In this document: positions 20,954 through 31,021 of the stretch, piece after piece | Numbering within the stretch: position 1 is the first letter of the stretch | Layout: each line of letters begins with the position of its first letter | Source: Enterococcus mundtii | GTDB taxonomy: Bacteria > Bacillota > Bacilli > Lactobacillales > Enterococcaceae | Length of the DNA: 64,000 nt | NCBI RefSeq assembly: GCF_003957375.1 | Contig: NZ_CP025473.1 | Coordinates: 1,327,501 to 1,391,500 of the forward strand | Reading direction: 5' to 3' | Notes under the pieces: model-generated | Databases searched by the model: none | The model's input: only the letters and a program-made list of their open reading frames with translations | Told to the model about the DNA's origin: nothing | Translations under genes and position numbers: made by a program

Positions 20954-21578
20954 ATGGAATTATTGGTAAAAGAAACATTAGCATTAGGAAAAAAAAGGGA
21001 TATACTTTTTCCGTATTACGTCGGTTACACGTTCTTTAAGGAAAATAATTACCAAGGAAAGATCACCCATAAAGAGGCAATCTTAGCCTACTTAAATTAT
21101 TTAAGTCGTTTGGCAAAAACAAATCTTTGGTCATCAAAAAAACGCGAAGAAACAGGAAAACCTGTTGACTGTGAAATGTATGTAGCGAAATTTCGTGAAC
21201 TGAATTCTGATTCAATTATTTATACAGAAATTGATCCTACTACGTTAAACTTAGGTGGCTACCCAATTGAAGTCAACGAAGAGATGATGGAAGGCACAGA
21301 ACTTACTGCGGAAGATTTATTTATGGAAGGTGGGGTATATGAGGAAGCTTTTTTTAATGAATTTCATGGGACAAATTTATCTAAGACAGACTTTAATCTG
21401 GTAAATCAACGGTTCTTTCCTTTAAAAGATAAATTGATCATCTATTCCTGGAATACAGAGTTTACAAAATTACTTCAACTATGCGCGTGTGGGCTGGGGC
21501 GCCTATCTTTGGAGTGTTTATGATTCTAGAACCCAAATCTTTACGATTATCAGTATTTATTTGGCAGAACCGGCGTAA
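20954..21578 (+). pseudogene. acidic hypothetical protein, frameshifted near its end; candidate immunity gene
   Basis: The open part (20954-21523) gives 189 residues, but the last 20 or so look out of frame. Removing one A from the run at 21469-21472 gives a 207-residue protein ending NYFNYARVGWGAYLWSVYDS and IISIYLAEPA, which has a normal protein-like composition. The protein is soluble and acidic, with no signal peptide or known domain. It converges on the RNase A-type toxin gene, has a strong AGAGGAGG site and is AT-rich like the toxin's 3' half. Acting as a cytoplasmic immunity protein is a guess from position and character. Confidence 0.55.
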
Positions 21579-21649
21579 TATAAGGTATCATAAGATAATA
21601 TAGGTTCATACTTACAGATTACTGAATTAAAAATTTTAAATAATTGCGT

Positions 21650-21687
21650 TAATCTAAAAAAATGACTATGTAGATTAGTATTTTTTA
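21650..21687 (+). terminator. terminator between convergent toxin and candidate immunity gene
   Basis: TAATCTA (21650-21656) pairs with TAGATTA (21671-21677) and is followed by GTATTTTTTAT. The T-tract favours termination of the plus-strand gene. The stem overlaps the stop codon of the minus-strand toxin gene. Confidence 0.6.
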
Positions 21688-23583
21688 TAAATAGAACCCG
21701 CTATTAGCAGGTTCATTTCTATCATTTTTTTTAGATCTGGATAGGCAGTGAGAATATAATACTTTCTTTTTTTTCGTATCACATTACGAGTACGCTGGAT
21801 TACTACGCAAGAGTAGGTAATATTACTTACAGGTAAATAATCATTTTTTCCTTCTACTGTTCTCCAAAGCCCCCAGCCATTCGGAACTATTCCAGAAATA
21901 TAGGCATGAGACTGATAAATGACACGATCATTTGATTTTTGTAAACGACATTCTCCTAAAGGAAGCTTGATTTTTCGGTCTAAGTAATTTTGATTCGCAG
22001 TAAATATAGCGATGTTAATATATACCAACGCTTGAATGGGATCATTAAAAGTCGATGTATAGTTTATTAAATCATGCGATATATCTAAACGTCCTTTTAA
22101 TTCTCCATGATTTTTCCCTATATGACTAGCAATCGTATGCCCTTTCCCTCCATCTGCAAAATGTTCATCATAATATAAATCAACAGGAGTGTACCACTCA
22201 ATTTCTTCATCTTCAATATCAACATCTGCTAATTCCTTAATCTTTTGATAAATTTTCTCTAAACTTTCAGAGAGCCAATTAGCTCCCATTGCGCCTAGGA
22301 CTAAAATTTCTTTTGTCTTATCATCTATAATATTTCCAGTCTCTTCATCCAACACACCACGTTTCCCATCAATAGTGATCGAATCATCATTTGGTAGTGC
22401 CTCAGCACTATAAGAAAACTCAATCGCTCCAACTAAATGTGCTGGAACGGCTTGTTGCGTTTGAGCATAGATAAAGTTCCCAGCGTGATCCGATACAACT
22501 GCGGCACCATATAATGTAGCGATCATTCCTGATGGGTCAAAGTCTAACCCATTGTTGTTGGGAGCCAAGGCTTCGCTTAAACTTTGGCTGATTTGGCTGG
22601 TTCGTTCATCATATGCGACAGCCATTTCTTGGGCAGTTTCAATAGCTAAGGCTTTAGAAGGTTCATTGACGACCCCGAATTCAAAGGGTGTGGTTGCTTG
22701 GACGTAGTCGAGCAATTGTTCTTTTGTTGTGATCATCTCTGTTAAGAGCGTAGAGATGCTCGTATCAAGCTTGACTTGATAGTTAAAAGGTTCTGGGAAA
22801 TCATAGCCGTAGTAAGAAGAACCGGTGATGTTCAAGATGGCATCATCTGCACCACGAACGGATTCGCTATACTGGATGCTTTCTAAAACGAAAAACTCAT
22901 TCTGGGAGAGAGAATCGGCTAGTGACGTGTTACGTCCGACCACGGCTGCTTGTTCCCGTAGTGTCCAAGGGATGGTGTAGTTGATGTAGCGACGATAAAG
23001 TTCAACACGGTCACTGACGCTGAAAGTAAAGATTCCGTGGTCGCTCTCGACAGTCAAGTACTCACGCATCAACGCATTGCTTGTTACATCTTGTGCGTAG
23101 CGGTTTTGTAAGGCTGCGGAGAAATTGTAGGTATTTGTTGTCGAATCGATTCCAGACATTGCAAAAGTGTTCAGTTCATTTTGAGTGGAGGCACTGCTAC
23201 CGATCGATTCAAATAAACCACTGTTTGTTTTCGCTAAATCAGCTGTTGCGACGCCTAAAGAGGCGCCGAGCTGATAAAAACCGACCCCTAGACCAATTCC
23301 TAGCAGAGGCGGCGGTCGACAGTAAGCCAGCGCTAAGTGTACTACCTGATAAACCAGATCCATAAGCAGACATGCTGATTCCATTAAAAACGTTTATGGC
23401 AACTGCTGCATTTTGCGGTTCTGCGGACGAAGGGATCGGTGAGGTGGTATCGATCGGACCGATGGTTTCGTCAGGTTGGGTGATTTCGCTAGCGATCGCT
23501 TCTTGGGCGTGGACATCAAGTGGCAAAGTGGCAAAAGGTACGAGCAACAGACCAACAAGTAATAGGCGATACATTTTTTTCAT
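21675..23583 (-). pseudogene. secreted polymorphic toxin with RNase A-like C-terminal domain, frameshifted
   Basis: The composite product is about 635 residues. It begins with a Sec signal peptide (MKKMYRLLLVGLLLVPFATL...VHAQ), then a Gly-rich hydrophobic stretch (LLGIGLGVGFYQLGASLGVA) and a long unrecognised middle. The C-terminal domain matches the CdiA-CT bacterial RNase A-type toxins: GGKGHTIASHIGKNHGEL, YTSTFNDPIQALVYI and a final YYILTAYP. One extra base near 23305-23310 splits the gene into frames 23239-23583 and 21675-23384. AGGAG precedes the ATG at 23583. The 3' half is much more AT-rich than the 5' half, which suggests a swapped toxin module. Confidence 0.78.
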
Positions 23584-24000
23584 TTTTTACTCCTTTTTAT
23601 CAAATGGCTTGAGTGACTACCAACAGTTCAACTACCAAAAACCTCCTTATTTGTGTCGTAGATTGCTTAATTATATTTTCCAAAATATAACAATAAACTT
23701 CAAGTTTATTTAAAATTACAATTATAAAAAACCTCATTTTTTATATGGTTATTTACCTTGCAAAAACTAATTATATGTTAATTCTTGCTGTTCTTTTATC
23801 AATGTTTATCTTCTTGTTTAAAAATAACAGCATGATAATAATAAAAAGATAAATGTTATTCTTTAGGTGGTTATAGTTATTTTTTTGTAACGCTTTTTTC
23901 CATTCAACAAAAACATCTTCAATTTTTTCGCTATTCTTTTTGAAAACCATTTGGTAAACTGTTAAGGAATTCTTATTTTATCAAGAGGAGGAGGGAAAAC
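23584..24000. other. AT-rich divergent intergenic region
   Basis: This region separates the minus-strand toxin gene and topB. On the plus strand a weak topB promoter is possible (TTGGTA 23951-23956, 17-base spacer, TATTTT 23974-23979), followed by AAGAGGAGGAGGG before the topB ATG. I see no gene in either direction. Confidence 0.4.
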
Positions 24001-26172
24001 ATGAAAACAGTGATACTTGCTGAAAAGCCTTCTCAAGCAAAAGCGTATGCGGAAACGTTCAAAAAAAGGAAAAAGCAGGAAGGTTATTTTGAAGTTAGTG
24101 ATCCACTATTCACAGGTGAAGTAACAATCACTTATGGGTTTGGTCATTTAGTGGAAATGGTTCCTCCTGGAGAGTATGAAGAACGCTGGGCGAAGTGGTC
24201 ATTGCCCAACTTGCCGATATTTCCTGACCAATTCAAATATACGGTGCCTCCAGAGAAACGGAGCCAATTCGCCATTGTCAAACGACAATTACAAGCAGCT
24301 AATACGATCATTATCGCAACAGATAGCGACCGTGAAGGTGAAGCGATTGCTTGGTCGATCATCCAGCAAGCAAAAGCCTTTACGAAGCAAAAGCAGTACT
24401 TACGCTTATGGATCAATTCATTGGAAAAAGAGGCCATCTATCAAGGGTTCAAACAACTAAAACCAGCGGAGCAATTTTATCCAAAATACAAAGAAGCACA
24501 AGCACGTCAACATGCGGATTGGCTGATCGGGATGAATGGCAGTCCGCTATATAGTTTACTTTTACAACAAAAAGGGATTTCTGGAAGCTTTTCATTAGGG
24601 CGTGTCCAAACACCAACGCTTTATATGATCTACCAGTTACAAGAAGAAATCAGGAAGTTTAAAAAAGAGCCTTATTTCGAAGGAGAAGCGCAGATCAAAA
24701 GTCAACATGGACAGTTTGTCGGTAAAATCGAACCGAAACAAACCTTTAAGACTGCGGACGAATTAGTTGCTGCGATAGAGGCAAAAGGTGCGCATTTAGG
24801 AAAACAACAAGGAACGATCTTACAAGTAACGAAAAAAGAAAAACAACAAAGTAGTCCTCGTTTGTTTTCTTTGTCAAGTTTACAATCGAAAATGAATCAA
24901 CTGATGAAAGTCAGTGCGAAAGCCACGCTTGATGCAGTCCAAGGTTTGTACGAAAGCAAGTTTTTGAGTTATCCTCGGACAGATTCTTTTTACATTACAG
25001 AAAGTGAACACCAGTATCTTGTCCAAAATCTTGATCGCTATAAATCGTTTTTAGGGATCACAGAGGTAGCGACACCAGAAACATTTCCTAAAAAAAGATA
25101 TGTGGATGCAAAAAAAGTCCAAGAGCATCATGCGATCATTCCAACCAAAACGATACCGACGAAGGAACGTTTTGCGAAGCTTTCCCGACTAGAGCAAGCG
25201 ATCTATTTGCAGGTGATGCGTACGACTTTAGCAATGTTTGCAGAAAATTATCGCTATGAAGAAACCGTGATCCTTACAGGAGTGGAACGATTACGTTTAA
25301 AAAGTGTCGGGAAACGTCCGATCGCAGAAGGCTGGCAACAAATCTTGACCGTAAAAAGCAAGAAAAAATCAGATGGTCAGTTTTTGCCTAAAGTCAGTGA
25401 GCAAGAGGTCGTGACTGTTGATCTGAGAAGCCTTGAAAAAGAAACGCAGCCACCTAAGCCCTACAATGAGGGAACGCTGATCACTGCGATGAAAACCGCA
25501 GGAAAGACCTTAGATGATGAAGAAGCGCAAGAGATTCTGAAAGAAGTGGAAGGGATCGGGACGGAAGCAACCCGCGCGAGCATTATTGAAAACTTGAAAC
25601 AAAGGCACTATATCGAAGTCAATAAAAATGATATTCAAGTGACTGCTAAAGGTATCACTTTGTGTAAAGCAGTAGCAGGAGAATCTTTACTGACAAGTGC
25701 TGAGATGACAGCGCGGTGGGAAAGTTATTTGAAAAAAATCGGTGAACGGCAATGAACGCCGGAAGTTTTTTTAGAAAATATCAAAAAATTTATTCTGCAT
25801 TTATTAGAAGTCGTCCCAGAACAAGTAAAAACAGTCGACTTGTCGGAAGAGCAAAGCGGTTTGATGCAAATCGAAGCAATGGAGAAGAAGAATGACCAAA
25901 TCGGGCGTTGTCCGAAATGTAAAAAAGGCATTGTGATGTTGTATCCAAAAATCGCGACATGTACGAACAAGGAATGTGATTTTAAATTGTGGCCTACGAT
26001 TGCTAAGAAGAAATTGACCAAAACCAATCTTAGAGAGTTACTCTCAAAAGGAAAGACTAGTAAAGTGGTCAAAGGATTCACTGGTAAAAAAGGGAAGTTT
26101 GATGCAGTCCTAGTTTTGAAAGAAGATTTAACGATCGGCTTTTCATTTCCTTGGATGGAAAAACAAGAGTAG
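24001..26172 (+). pseudogene. topB: DNA topoisomerase III with an in-frame TGA
   Basis: The 723-codon frame encodes a type IA topoisomerase: TOPRIM residues in ILAEKPSQAKAY and TDSDREGEAIAW, and the catalytic Tyr in LSYPRTDSFY near residue 327. A TGA at 25753-25755 interrupts the frame at codon 585, in GERQ-stop-TPEVFLENI, where GGA (Gly) is the likely ancestral codon. The 138 codons after it stay open and hold a C-terminal zinc-ribbon (CPKCKKGIVMLYPKIATC). The truncated 584-residue form keeps the catalytic core but loses the DNA-binding tail. It could be a nonsense mutation, a read-through site or a base-call error. Confidence 0.85.
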
Positions 26173-26248
26173 GTATATATATTCCGAAAAGTTAAAATAC
26201 CTAAACCAAAAAATACTAAAGTAATAATTATTAGAGGAGTACTTGTAC

Positions 26249-26563
26249 GTGAAAAAAATCAATTCGCTTTTGAATTATGCGATGGGATTGTTAACGTTGG
26301 TTGCGCTCTATCAAGCGGTCATCGCATATCCAGAATACGGAACCAAATTATTAGCTATTACAAAACATCCGACTGGCTACTCACCGACGGTCATTTTGAC
26401 AACTTTGACTGCAGCAGCCAAGAGTGGCACTTACTTGTTGCATACAACGAGTAGTCTACTGAAAAGAAAGAAACAACGGAAACAGTTGCTTTTCGTATTA
26501 GCTGCGGCGGGTGTTGTTTATTTCTTACCGATGATTACGCAATTTATTCAACAGTTCATATAA
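26249..26563 (+). CDS. small membrane protein, unknown function
   Basis: This 104-residue protein has two hydrophobic segments, about residues 9-26 (AMGLLTLVALYQAVI) and 80-98 (LLFVLAAAGVVYFLPMI), separated by a basic stretch (KRKKQRKQ). The GTG at 26249 lies nine bases after GAGGAG and is preferred over the TTG at 26243, which would be only three bases away. It is followed at once by a terminator. I do not recognise the family. Confidence 0.6.
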   Translation: MKKINSLLNYAMGLLTLVALYQAVIAYPEYGTKLLAITKHPTGYSPTVILTTLTAAAKSGTYLLHTTSSLLKRKKQRKQLLFVLAAAGVVYFLPMITQFIQQFI

Positions 26564-26565
26564 AT

Positions 26566-26614
26566 AAAAAAGACGACGATAAGAGAAAAATTTCCTTATT
26601 CGCCGTCTTTTTTT
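26566..26614. terminator. bidirectional terminator
   Basis: AAAAAGACG and CGTCTTTTTTT flank an imperfect CGATAAG / CTTATTCG stem. It serves the small membrane protein from the left and the GNAT gene from the right. Confidence 0.8.
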
Positions 26615-27084
26615 AACTCTTTAATATACCAAGCGTCCATCGTGGAGTGTTCAGAACCTGCTAGTGGATCAGCTATCAAGTGAAAGCCGAACTTTTCATA
26701 CAGTTTACAAGCAGGCTTTAAGGAATGCATCGTTTCTAAATAGCATTGACGGTAATGTTGAGTGGCATAAGACAATGCTGTTTCCATCAATTGGTTGGCA
26801 ATTCCTAAACCTTTTGCTTCTGGGGCTAAGTACAATTTTTGTAATTCACATATCTGCTTTTGCTCGTCGAAAGGTGCAATGCCGATTCCGCCAACTACTT
26901 TATTTTCTAATTCCACCACCCAATAAGCAGCACAGGAGAGAACATGGTAGTAGTCTGTTAAATGGTCTAATTGTAGGTCGAAATAGGCAGTTCCTTCAAT
27001 CGCCAAATCGAGTGATTCTAGGGAAGTTTGAATAATTTCTTTGATGATTGGATCATCTTGTGGTTTAATTTCTCGGATCAGCAT
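26596..27084 (-). CDS. GNAT-family N-acetyltransferase
   Basis: This 162-residue acetyl-CoA-dependent transferase has the acetyl-CoA loop LYLAPEAKGLGIANQLMETA at about residues 88-107, with the conserved Q/R-x-x-G-x-G/A pattern read as AKGLGIA. A glycine-rich beta strand VVGGIGIAPF comes before it. The substrate is unknown. AAAGGAG precedes the ATG at 27084. The 3' end lies within the shared terminator. Confidence 0.88.
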   Translation of the reverse strand: MLIREIKPQDDPIIKEIIQTSLESLDLAIEGTAYFDLQLDHLTDYYHVLSCAAYWVVELENKVVGGIGIAPFDEQKQICELQKLYLAPEAKGLGIANQLMETALSYATQHYRQCYLETMHSLKPACKLYEKFGFHLIADPLAGSEHSTMDAWYIKELKKDGE

Positions 27085-27188
27085 CGGACAAGGCTCCTTT
27101 TCTATCGTGTTTATTTATCGTAATACAAATGAACGGAAGGGTCAATTTACTTTGTACTCAGAGGGACATTCTTTTATCAACTTCTCCC

Positions 27189-27217
27189 TTGACCCATTGC
27201 TTGAACTGTGAAATAAT
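27189..27217 (+). promoter_or_regulatory. candidate promoter of the P-type ATPase leader
   Basis: TTGACC (27189-27194) and AATAAT (27212-27217) are 17 bases apart. This places the transcription start near 27224 and gives a leader of about 120 bases before the ATPase. Confidence 0.5.
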
Positions 27218-27267
27218 AACTTCATAAAAAATTTATGACTTAAGAGCGTTCGCCGGAACGATCTTGT

Positions 27268-27324
27268 AGGAGTCAGACAAACGAACCGTAGGCTTTAATG
27301 GTTCGTTTGCCTGACTCCTTTTTG
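27268..27324 (+). promoter_or_regulatory. 20-bp terminator-like hairpin in the ATPase leader
   Basis: AGGAGTCAGaCAAACGAACC and GGTTCGTTTGcCTGACTCCT pair along 20 bases with one mismatch and are followed by TTTTTGTTTT, then the ATPase ribosome binding site. A smaller CGTTC-gccg-GAACG hairpin (about 27248-27261) lies before it and could compete for pairing. A hairpin with U-tract inside a 5' leader suggests attenuation, for example by a metal ion. I could not match it to the yybP-ykoY or NiCo riboswitch cores. Confidence 0.55.
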
Positions 27325-27345
27325 TTTTGGGAGGGAATAGGCAGA

Positions 27346-29886
27346 ATGAAAATAGAAAACTTACAGACAGATAGACAAAAAGGATTAACAGAACAAGAAG
27401 CAAACGATCGATTAGCATACTACGGTTTGAACTCGATTGACAATCAGCCAACTAAATCTTTTATTGCTTATCTCAAAGAAGCAATAAAAGATATCACGAT
27501 TTTGATTTTACTTGTTGTTACCGGATTATCTACGTTTATAGCTTATCGCACGCATCCAGATGATTTTACAGAACCAGTTGTGATTTTTTCGATTGTCCTA
27601 TTAAATCTTTATTTATCAATACGGCAACAAAAAAGTGCGGAAAAATCAATGGATCAACTGAAAAAAATGAGTACGCCAACCAGTCTTGTCTTGAGAGAAG
27701 GTTTCGTTAAAGAAATCAATAGCACTGAGATCGTTCCTGGTGATATCGTACAACTTAAATTGGGTGATCGTGTCCCTGCTGACGCGAAAGTAATTACAAG
27801 TACTAATTTCTTTGTTGACGAATCATTTTTGACTGGAGAAAGTGAACCGAGTGAAAAAGACGCTTCTTATCAACCTACTGATAATGAAGGACTGAGTGAT
27901 CGTAAAGATCTAGTATTTTCTGGTTCATTAGTCGTGACAGGTAAAGCGACAGTCTTAGTAGAAAAAACTGGCAATGGGACAGAAATCGGAAAAATCTCTC
28001 ATTTGATCACGAACGAAGGAACGCATGTCGCACCACTGCAAATCAAAATGCAAAGACTGGCTAAAGTACTAGGGCTAGTCGCAATCACTGCTGGTTTCTT
28101 GGCAATTGTAATTGGTTTAGTAAAAGGTTTGAGCGTAGAATCAAGTATCATGACTGCAATTTCAATGGCAGTGGCAGCAATACCAGAAGTATTACCTGTT
28201 GTCGTAACCATCTCTTTAGCTGTGGGAATGGGGAATATGGCAGTTAAGAAAACCATTGTTCGGACACCGTCAACCGTTGAAACAGTAGGTGGCGTTTCTG
28301 TCATTTGCTCAGATAAAACGGGGACGATTACTGAAAACAAAATGTCTGTGAAAAAAATTACTCCATTAACAGAAATACCTACTCTTATAGATTTCACTAA
28401 AGACAAGGAGAAAAATCTACTTTTGCTGTTTTATCTTGCGAGTGGTTTTTCTGAGAACGAAGGAGGGGGAAATCCAACGGAATTAGCGATTCAAAAAGCT
28501 GTAAAAGATCAATTTTCGGAGAAAGAATTACAGGAATCTCTTTCCAATTTGAAAAAAATCAAAGAATTGCCCTTTGATTCAAAAAGAAAACGTATGACTG
28601 TCGTCTATCGTAGAGGTCAAGAATATTTTTCAGTCACAAAAGGAGCATTCGATCGACTACATTTGATGAATCTAAACGAAGATTACCAAGCGGAACATGA
28701 TCAACTTGCTGATCAAGCGTACCGTGTATTAGGGGTAGCCTACAAGGTATTCCAACAATCAATCGAAGAATTATCAGAGGAAAAATTAGAGGAGGAGCTG
28801 ACATTTGCCGGCTTTATCGGCATCATTGATCCAGCGAGAAAAGAAGCAGCGAAAGCAGTGGAAGTAGCCAAAACAGCAGGAATCAAAACCGTTATGATTA
28901 CTGGCGATCATTTATTAACAGCTTCACGTATTGCTAAAGAAGTAGGGATAATGGGAGAAGGAGACCGGGCCATGACAGGGGCGGAACTGAAAAGAATGAG
29001 TGACGAACAGTTAACCGAAACTATCGATAGGTTTCGAGTGTTTGCCCGAACGTCACCTGAAGACAAGATACGAATCGTTAAAGCTTTTCAACAAAAGAAC
29101 GAAATCGTCGCTATGACAGGGGACGGAGTAAACGATGCGCCAGCACTGAAAGCAGCAGACGTCGGTATTGCTATGGGGAGTGGAACGGAAGTGGCGAAGG
29201 AAGCTTCTGATATGGTTTTAGTAGACGATCATTTTGCAACGATCGTCCAAGCGGTAGAAGAGGGGCGAAGAGTCTATCAAAATATCCGTAAATCTCTATA
29301 TGCCATGTTAGGTTGTAATATTTCAGCTTTAACGATCGTATTGATTTCTTTGATCTTAGGTTGGGGCGCGCCAGTCACAGCGATCCAATTGTTGATCATC
29401 AAAGTAGTCGCAGATGGCATCCCTGGTTTTAGTTTAAGTGTCGAACCTGCAGAGGAAAAAAATATGGAAAAACAACCGATTCATAAATACGATAGCATTT
29501 TTTCACGAGGATTGACCTTTAAGATTCTTGAAATCTCTGTCGTGTTTACCGTCGTCACATTATTGGCGATAGTTATTGGTCGTACACAATCAGTAGCGAT
29601 TGCTGAAACAATGACATTTATTGTCTTAGGGTTATCCACGATCAGCCATATGTATAATTGTCGCAGTGAAGTATCTATTTTACGATTGAAATTTTTGGGT
29701 AATCCATTGCTAGTCTTAACTACAGCAATTGGTGCATTGATCATTGTCTTATTAGTGACAATCCCTGTTACACAACATATCTTTGGATTTGTTACGATTG
29801 GACTTTCCAACTGGCTATGGGTTCTTGGTTTGTCTTTTCTTCCAGTAGCCTATATCGAAGTGAAAAAATGGACACATCTGTTTTAA
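27346..29886 (+). CDS. cation-translocating P-type ATPase (P2-like)
   Basis: This 846-residue pump has the cation N-terminal domain (LTEQEANDRLAYYGLN), the TGES actuator motif (FLTGESEPSEKD), PEVLP in M4, the phosphorylation site DKTGTITENKMS near residue 322, KGAF, and the hinge MTGDGVNDAPALKAADVGIAMG. M6 reads VVADGIPGFSLSVEP. Related pumps carry Ca2+, Mn2+ or other divalent cations; PEVLP instead of PEGLP means the ion cannot be assigned. The start at 27346 follows GGAGGG; a longer frame from 27298 runs through the leader hairpin. Confidence 0.92.
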   Translation: MKIENLQTDRQKGLTEQEANDRLAYYGLNSIDNQPTKSFIAYLKEAIKDITILILLVVTGLSTFIAYRTHPDDFTEPVVIFSIVLLNLYLSIRQQKSAEKSMDQLKKMSTPTSLVLREGFVKEINSTEIVPGDIVQLKLGDRVPADAKVITSTNFFVDESFLTGESEPSEKDASYQPTDNEGLSDRKDLVFSGSLVVTGKATVLVEKTGNGTEIGKISHLITNEGTHVAPLQIKMQRLAKVLGLVAITAGFLAIVIGLVKGLSVESSIMTAISMAVAAIPEVLPVVVTISLAVGMGNMAVKKTIVRTPSTVETVGGVSVICSDKTGTITENKMSVKKITPLTEIPTLIDFTKDKEKNLLLLFYLASGFSENEGGGNPTELAIQKAVKDQFSEKELQESLSNLKKIKELPFDSKRKRMTVVYRRGQEYFSVTKGAFDRLHLMNLNEDYQAEHDQLADQAYRVLGVAYKVFQQSIEELSEEKLEEELTFAGFIGIIDPARKEAAKAVEVAKTAGIKTVMITGDHLLTASRIAKEVGIMGEGDRAMTGAELKRMSDEQLTETIDRFRVFARTSPEDKIRIVKAFQQKNEIVAMTGDGVNDAPALKAADVGIAMGSGTEVAKEASDMVLVDDHFATIVQAVEEGRRVYQNIRKSLYAMLGCNISALTIVLISLILGWGAPVTAIQLLIIKVVADGIPGFSLSVEPAEEKNMEKQPIHKYDSIFSRGLTFKILEISVVFTVVTLLAIVIGRTQSVAIAETMTFIVLGLSTISHMYNCRSEVSILRLKFLGNPLLVLTTAIGALIIVLLVTIPVTQHIFGFVTIGLSNWLWVLGLSFLPVAYIEVKKWTHLF

Positions 29887-29940
29887 GTATTACCAGAAAT
29901 TTTTCTTTCCACTAGTTATAAAGCTAAATTTTACTGTTCG

Positions 29941-29984
29941 AGTTCGTCTGTATTCCATTTTTTGCAAGACAGACGAACTTTTCT
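29941..29984 (+). terminator. terminator after the P-type ATPase
   Basis: AGTTCGTCTG (29941-29950) pairs with CAGACGAACT (29970-29979), followed by TTTTCTTAT. Confidence 0.8.
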
Positions 29985-30727
29985 TATATTGATTGGAAAA
30001 AAGAATAAATGACAAAAATAAATGTCAATGTCTAAAAAACAAGTAAAATGCTGTATTTGATCATAAGCAAGAGAGGTTAGAGCGAAAAAACACACGGATA
30101 AATATTTTTATTTATTCTAGTTTACATAATATATATTATACAAAGTAGATTTAAAGCGAATTACACCCCGATTAAACCTTTTTAGATCTGAAATGAACCT
30201 TTATTTGTTCCTGCAAAATTTTAAAATTATTTTGCACTTGATTGGTTTTCTCTGACTAGTTATTCATTATCCATTTACTAGAAACCACTGATTTTAAATC
30301 TATGTTCATCCTAAGTCTGCAAAAAACAGATTGCCATTCTTGCATCAGATTTTAGTTGGTCTCAAGAAGTTCTTATGACTTCGTCAATTTATGTATTTAT
30401 CGTAAACTAATTTATATCAGTTGTTCAATAGTACGTTTTACTAATTCCATATGTTTATCCATAAATCGCATATGAACGATCGATTTAGCAATCTTTTTCT
30501 ATTATTATTACTTTAAATAACTTAGCTATTTAAGTTCCTTATTTTCCTCGAAAATCACTTTTTTGGTTCTCTTTGACCAAGTTTAATGTGATATGTTATC
30601 TATAGATGAAGCCAATGAGCAAGATATGATTGAAATGATCGAGCTGATGTGTACAGAGAAAGCGATTTCATAATTAGAAAAAATCACAACGGAGAAAAAA
30701 ATCGCTGATAAATTCTACAAATTGTAT

Positions 30728-30754
30728 GAGTCTAAGCCCTATAGACTCTTTTTT
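30728..30754 (+). terminator. orphan terminator after a gene remnant
   Basis: GAGTCTA (30728-30734) pairs with TAGACTC (30742-30748) and is followed by six T. It sits just after the plus-strand coding remnant and is probably that gene's old terminator. Confidence 0.65.
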
Positions 30755-30802
30755 CTCTATCCACGAATGCCCTCTTATCCGTTCAAATGTTCCTATAATT
30801 CA

Positions 30803-31021
30803 CTATAAACGGAACACGGAAATATGATAAAAAATAATCCCAATAAATACTCCAAATAGAATATGTAAAACAACAGCAAACACTAACGGAACGATCTTGG
30901 CTCCTTTATTATCCCAACTGTACTTTGCTTTCTTATTCTTCTACAGTAAAGATATAAGTAATAAACTGAGAATCACGATCCATAATAGAAATGCAATACC
31001 AATCAAAGGCATTTTTTTCAT
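30803..31021 (-). pseudogene. small two-helix membrane protein interrupted by TAG
   Basis: In one frame of 72 codons the sequence reads MKKMPLIGIAFLLWIVILSL, hits TAG at 30941-30943, then continues with KYSWDNKGAKIVPLVFAVVL and a second hydrophobic segment (HILFGVFIGIIFYHISVF). Two transmembrane helices in the same frame on both sides of the stop suggest a real gene with one nonsense change. There is no strong ribosome binding site, which fits decay. Confidence 0.5.

Noticed and set aside
27224-27345. yybP-ykoY manganese or NiCo riboswitch
   Set aside because: I could not find the conserved internal-loop sequences of either class; only a terminator-like hairpin is visible.
27999-28406. 135-codon minus-strand frame inside the P-type ATPase
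   Set aside because: Antisense to the conserved phosphorylation domain, without initiation signals.
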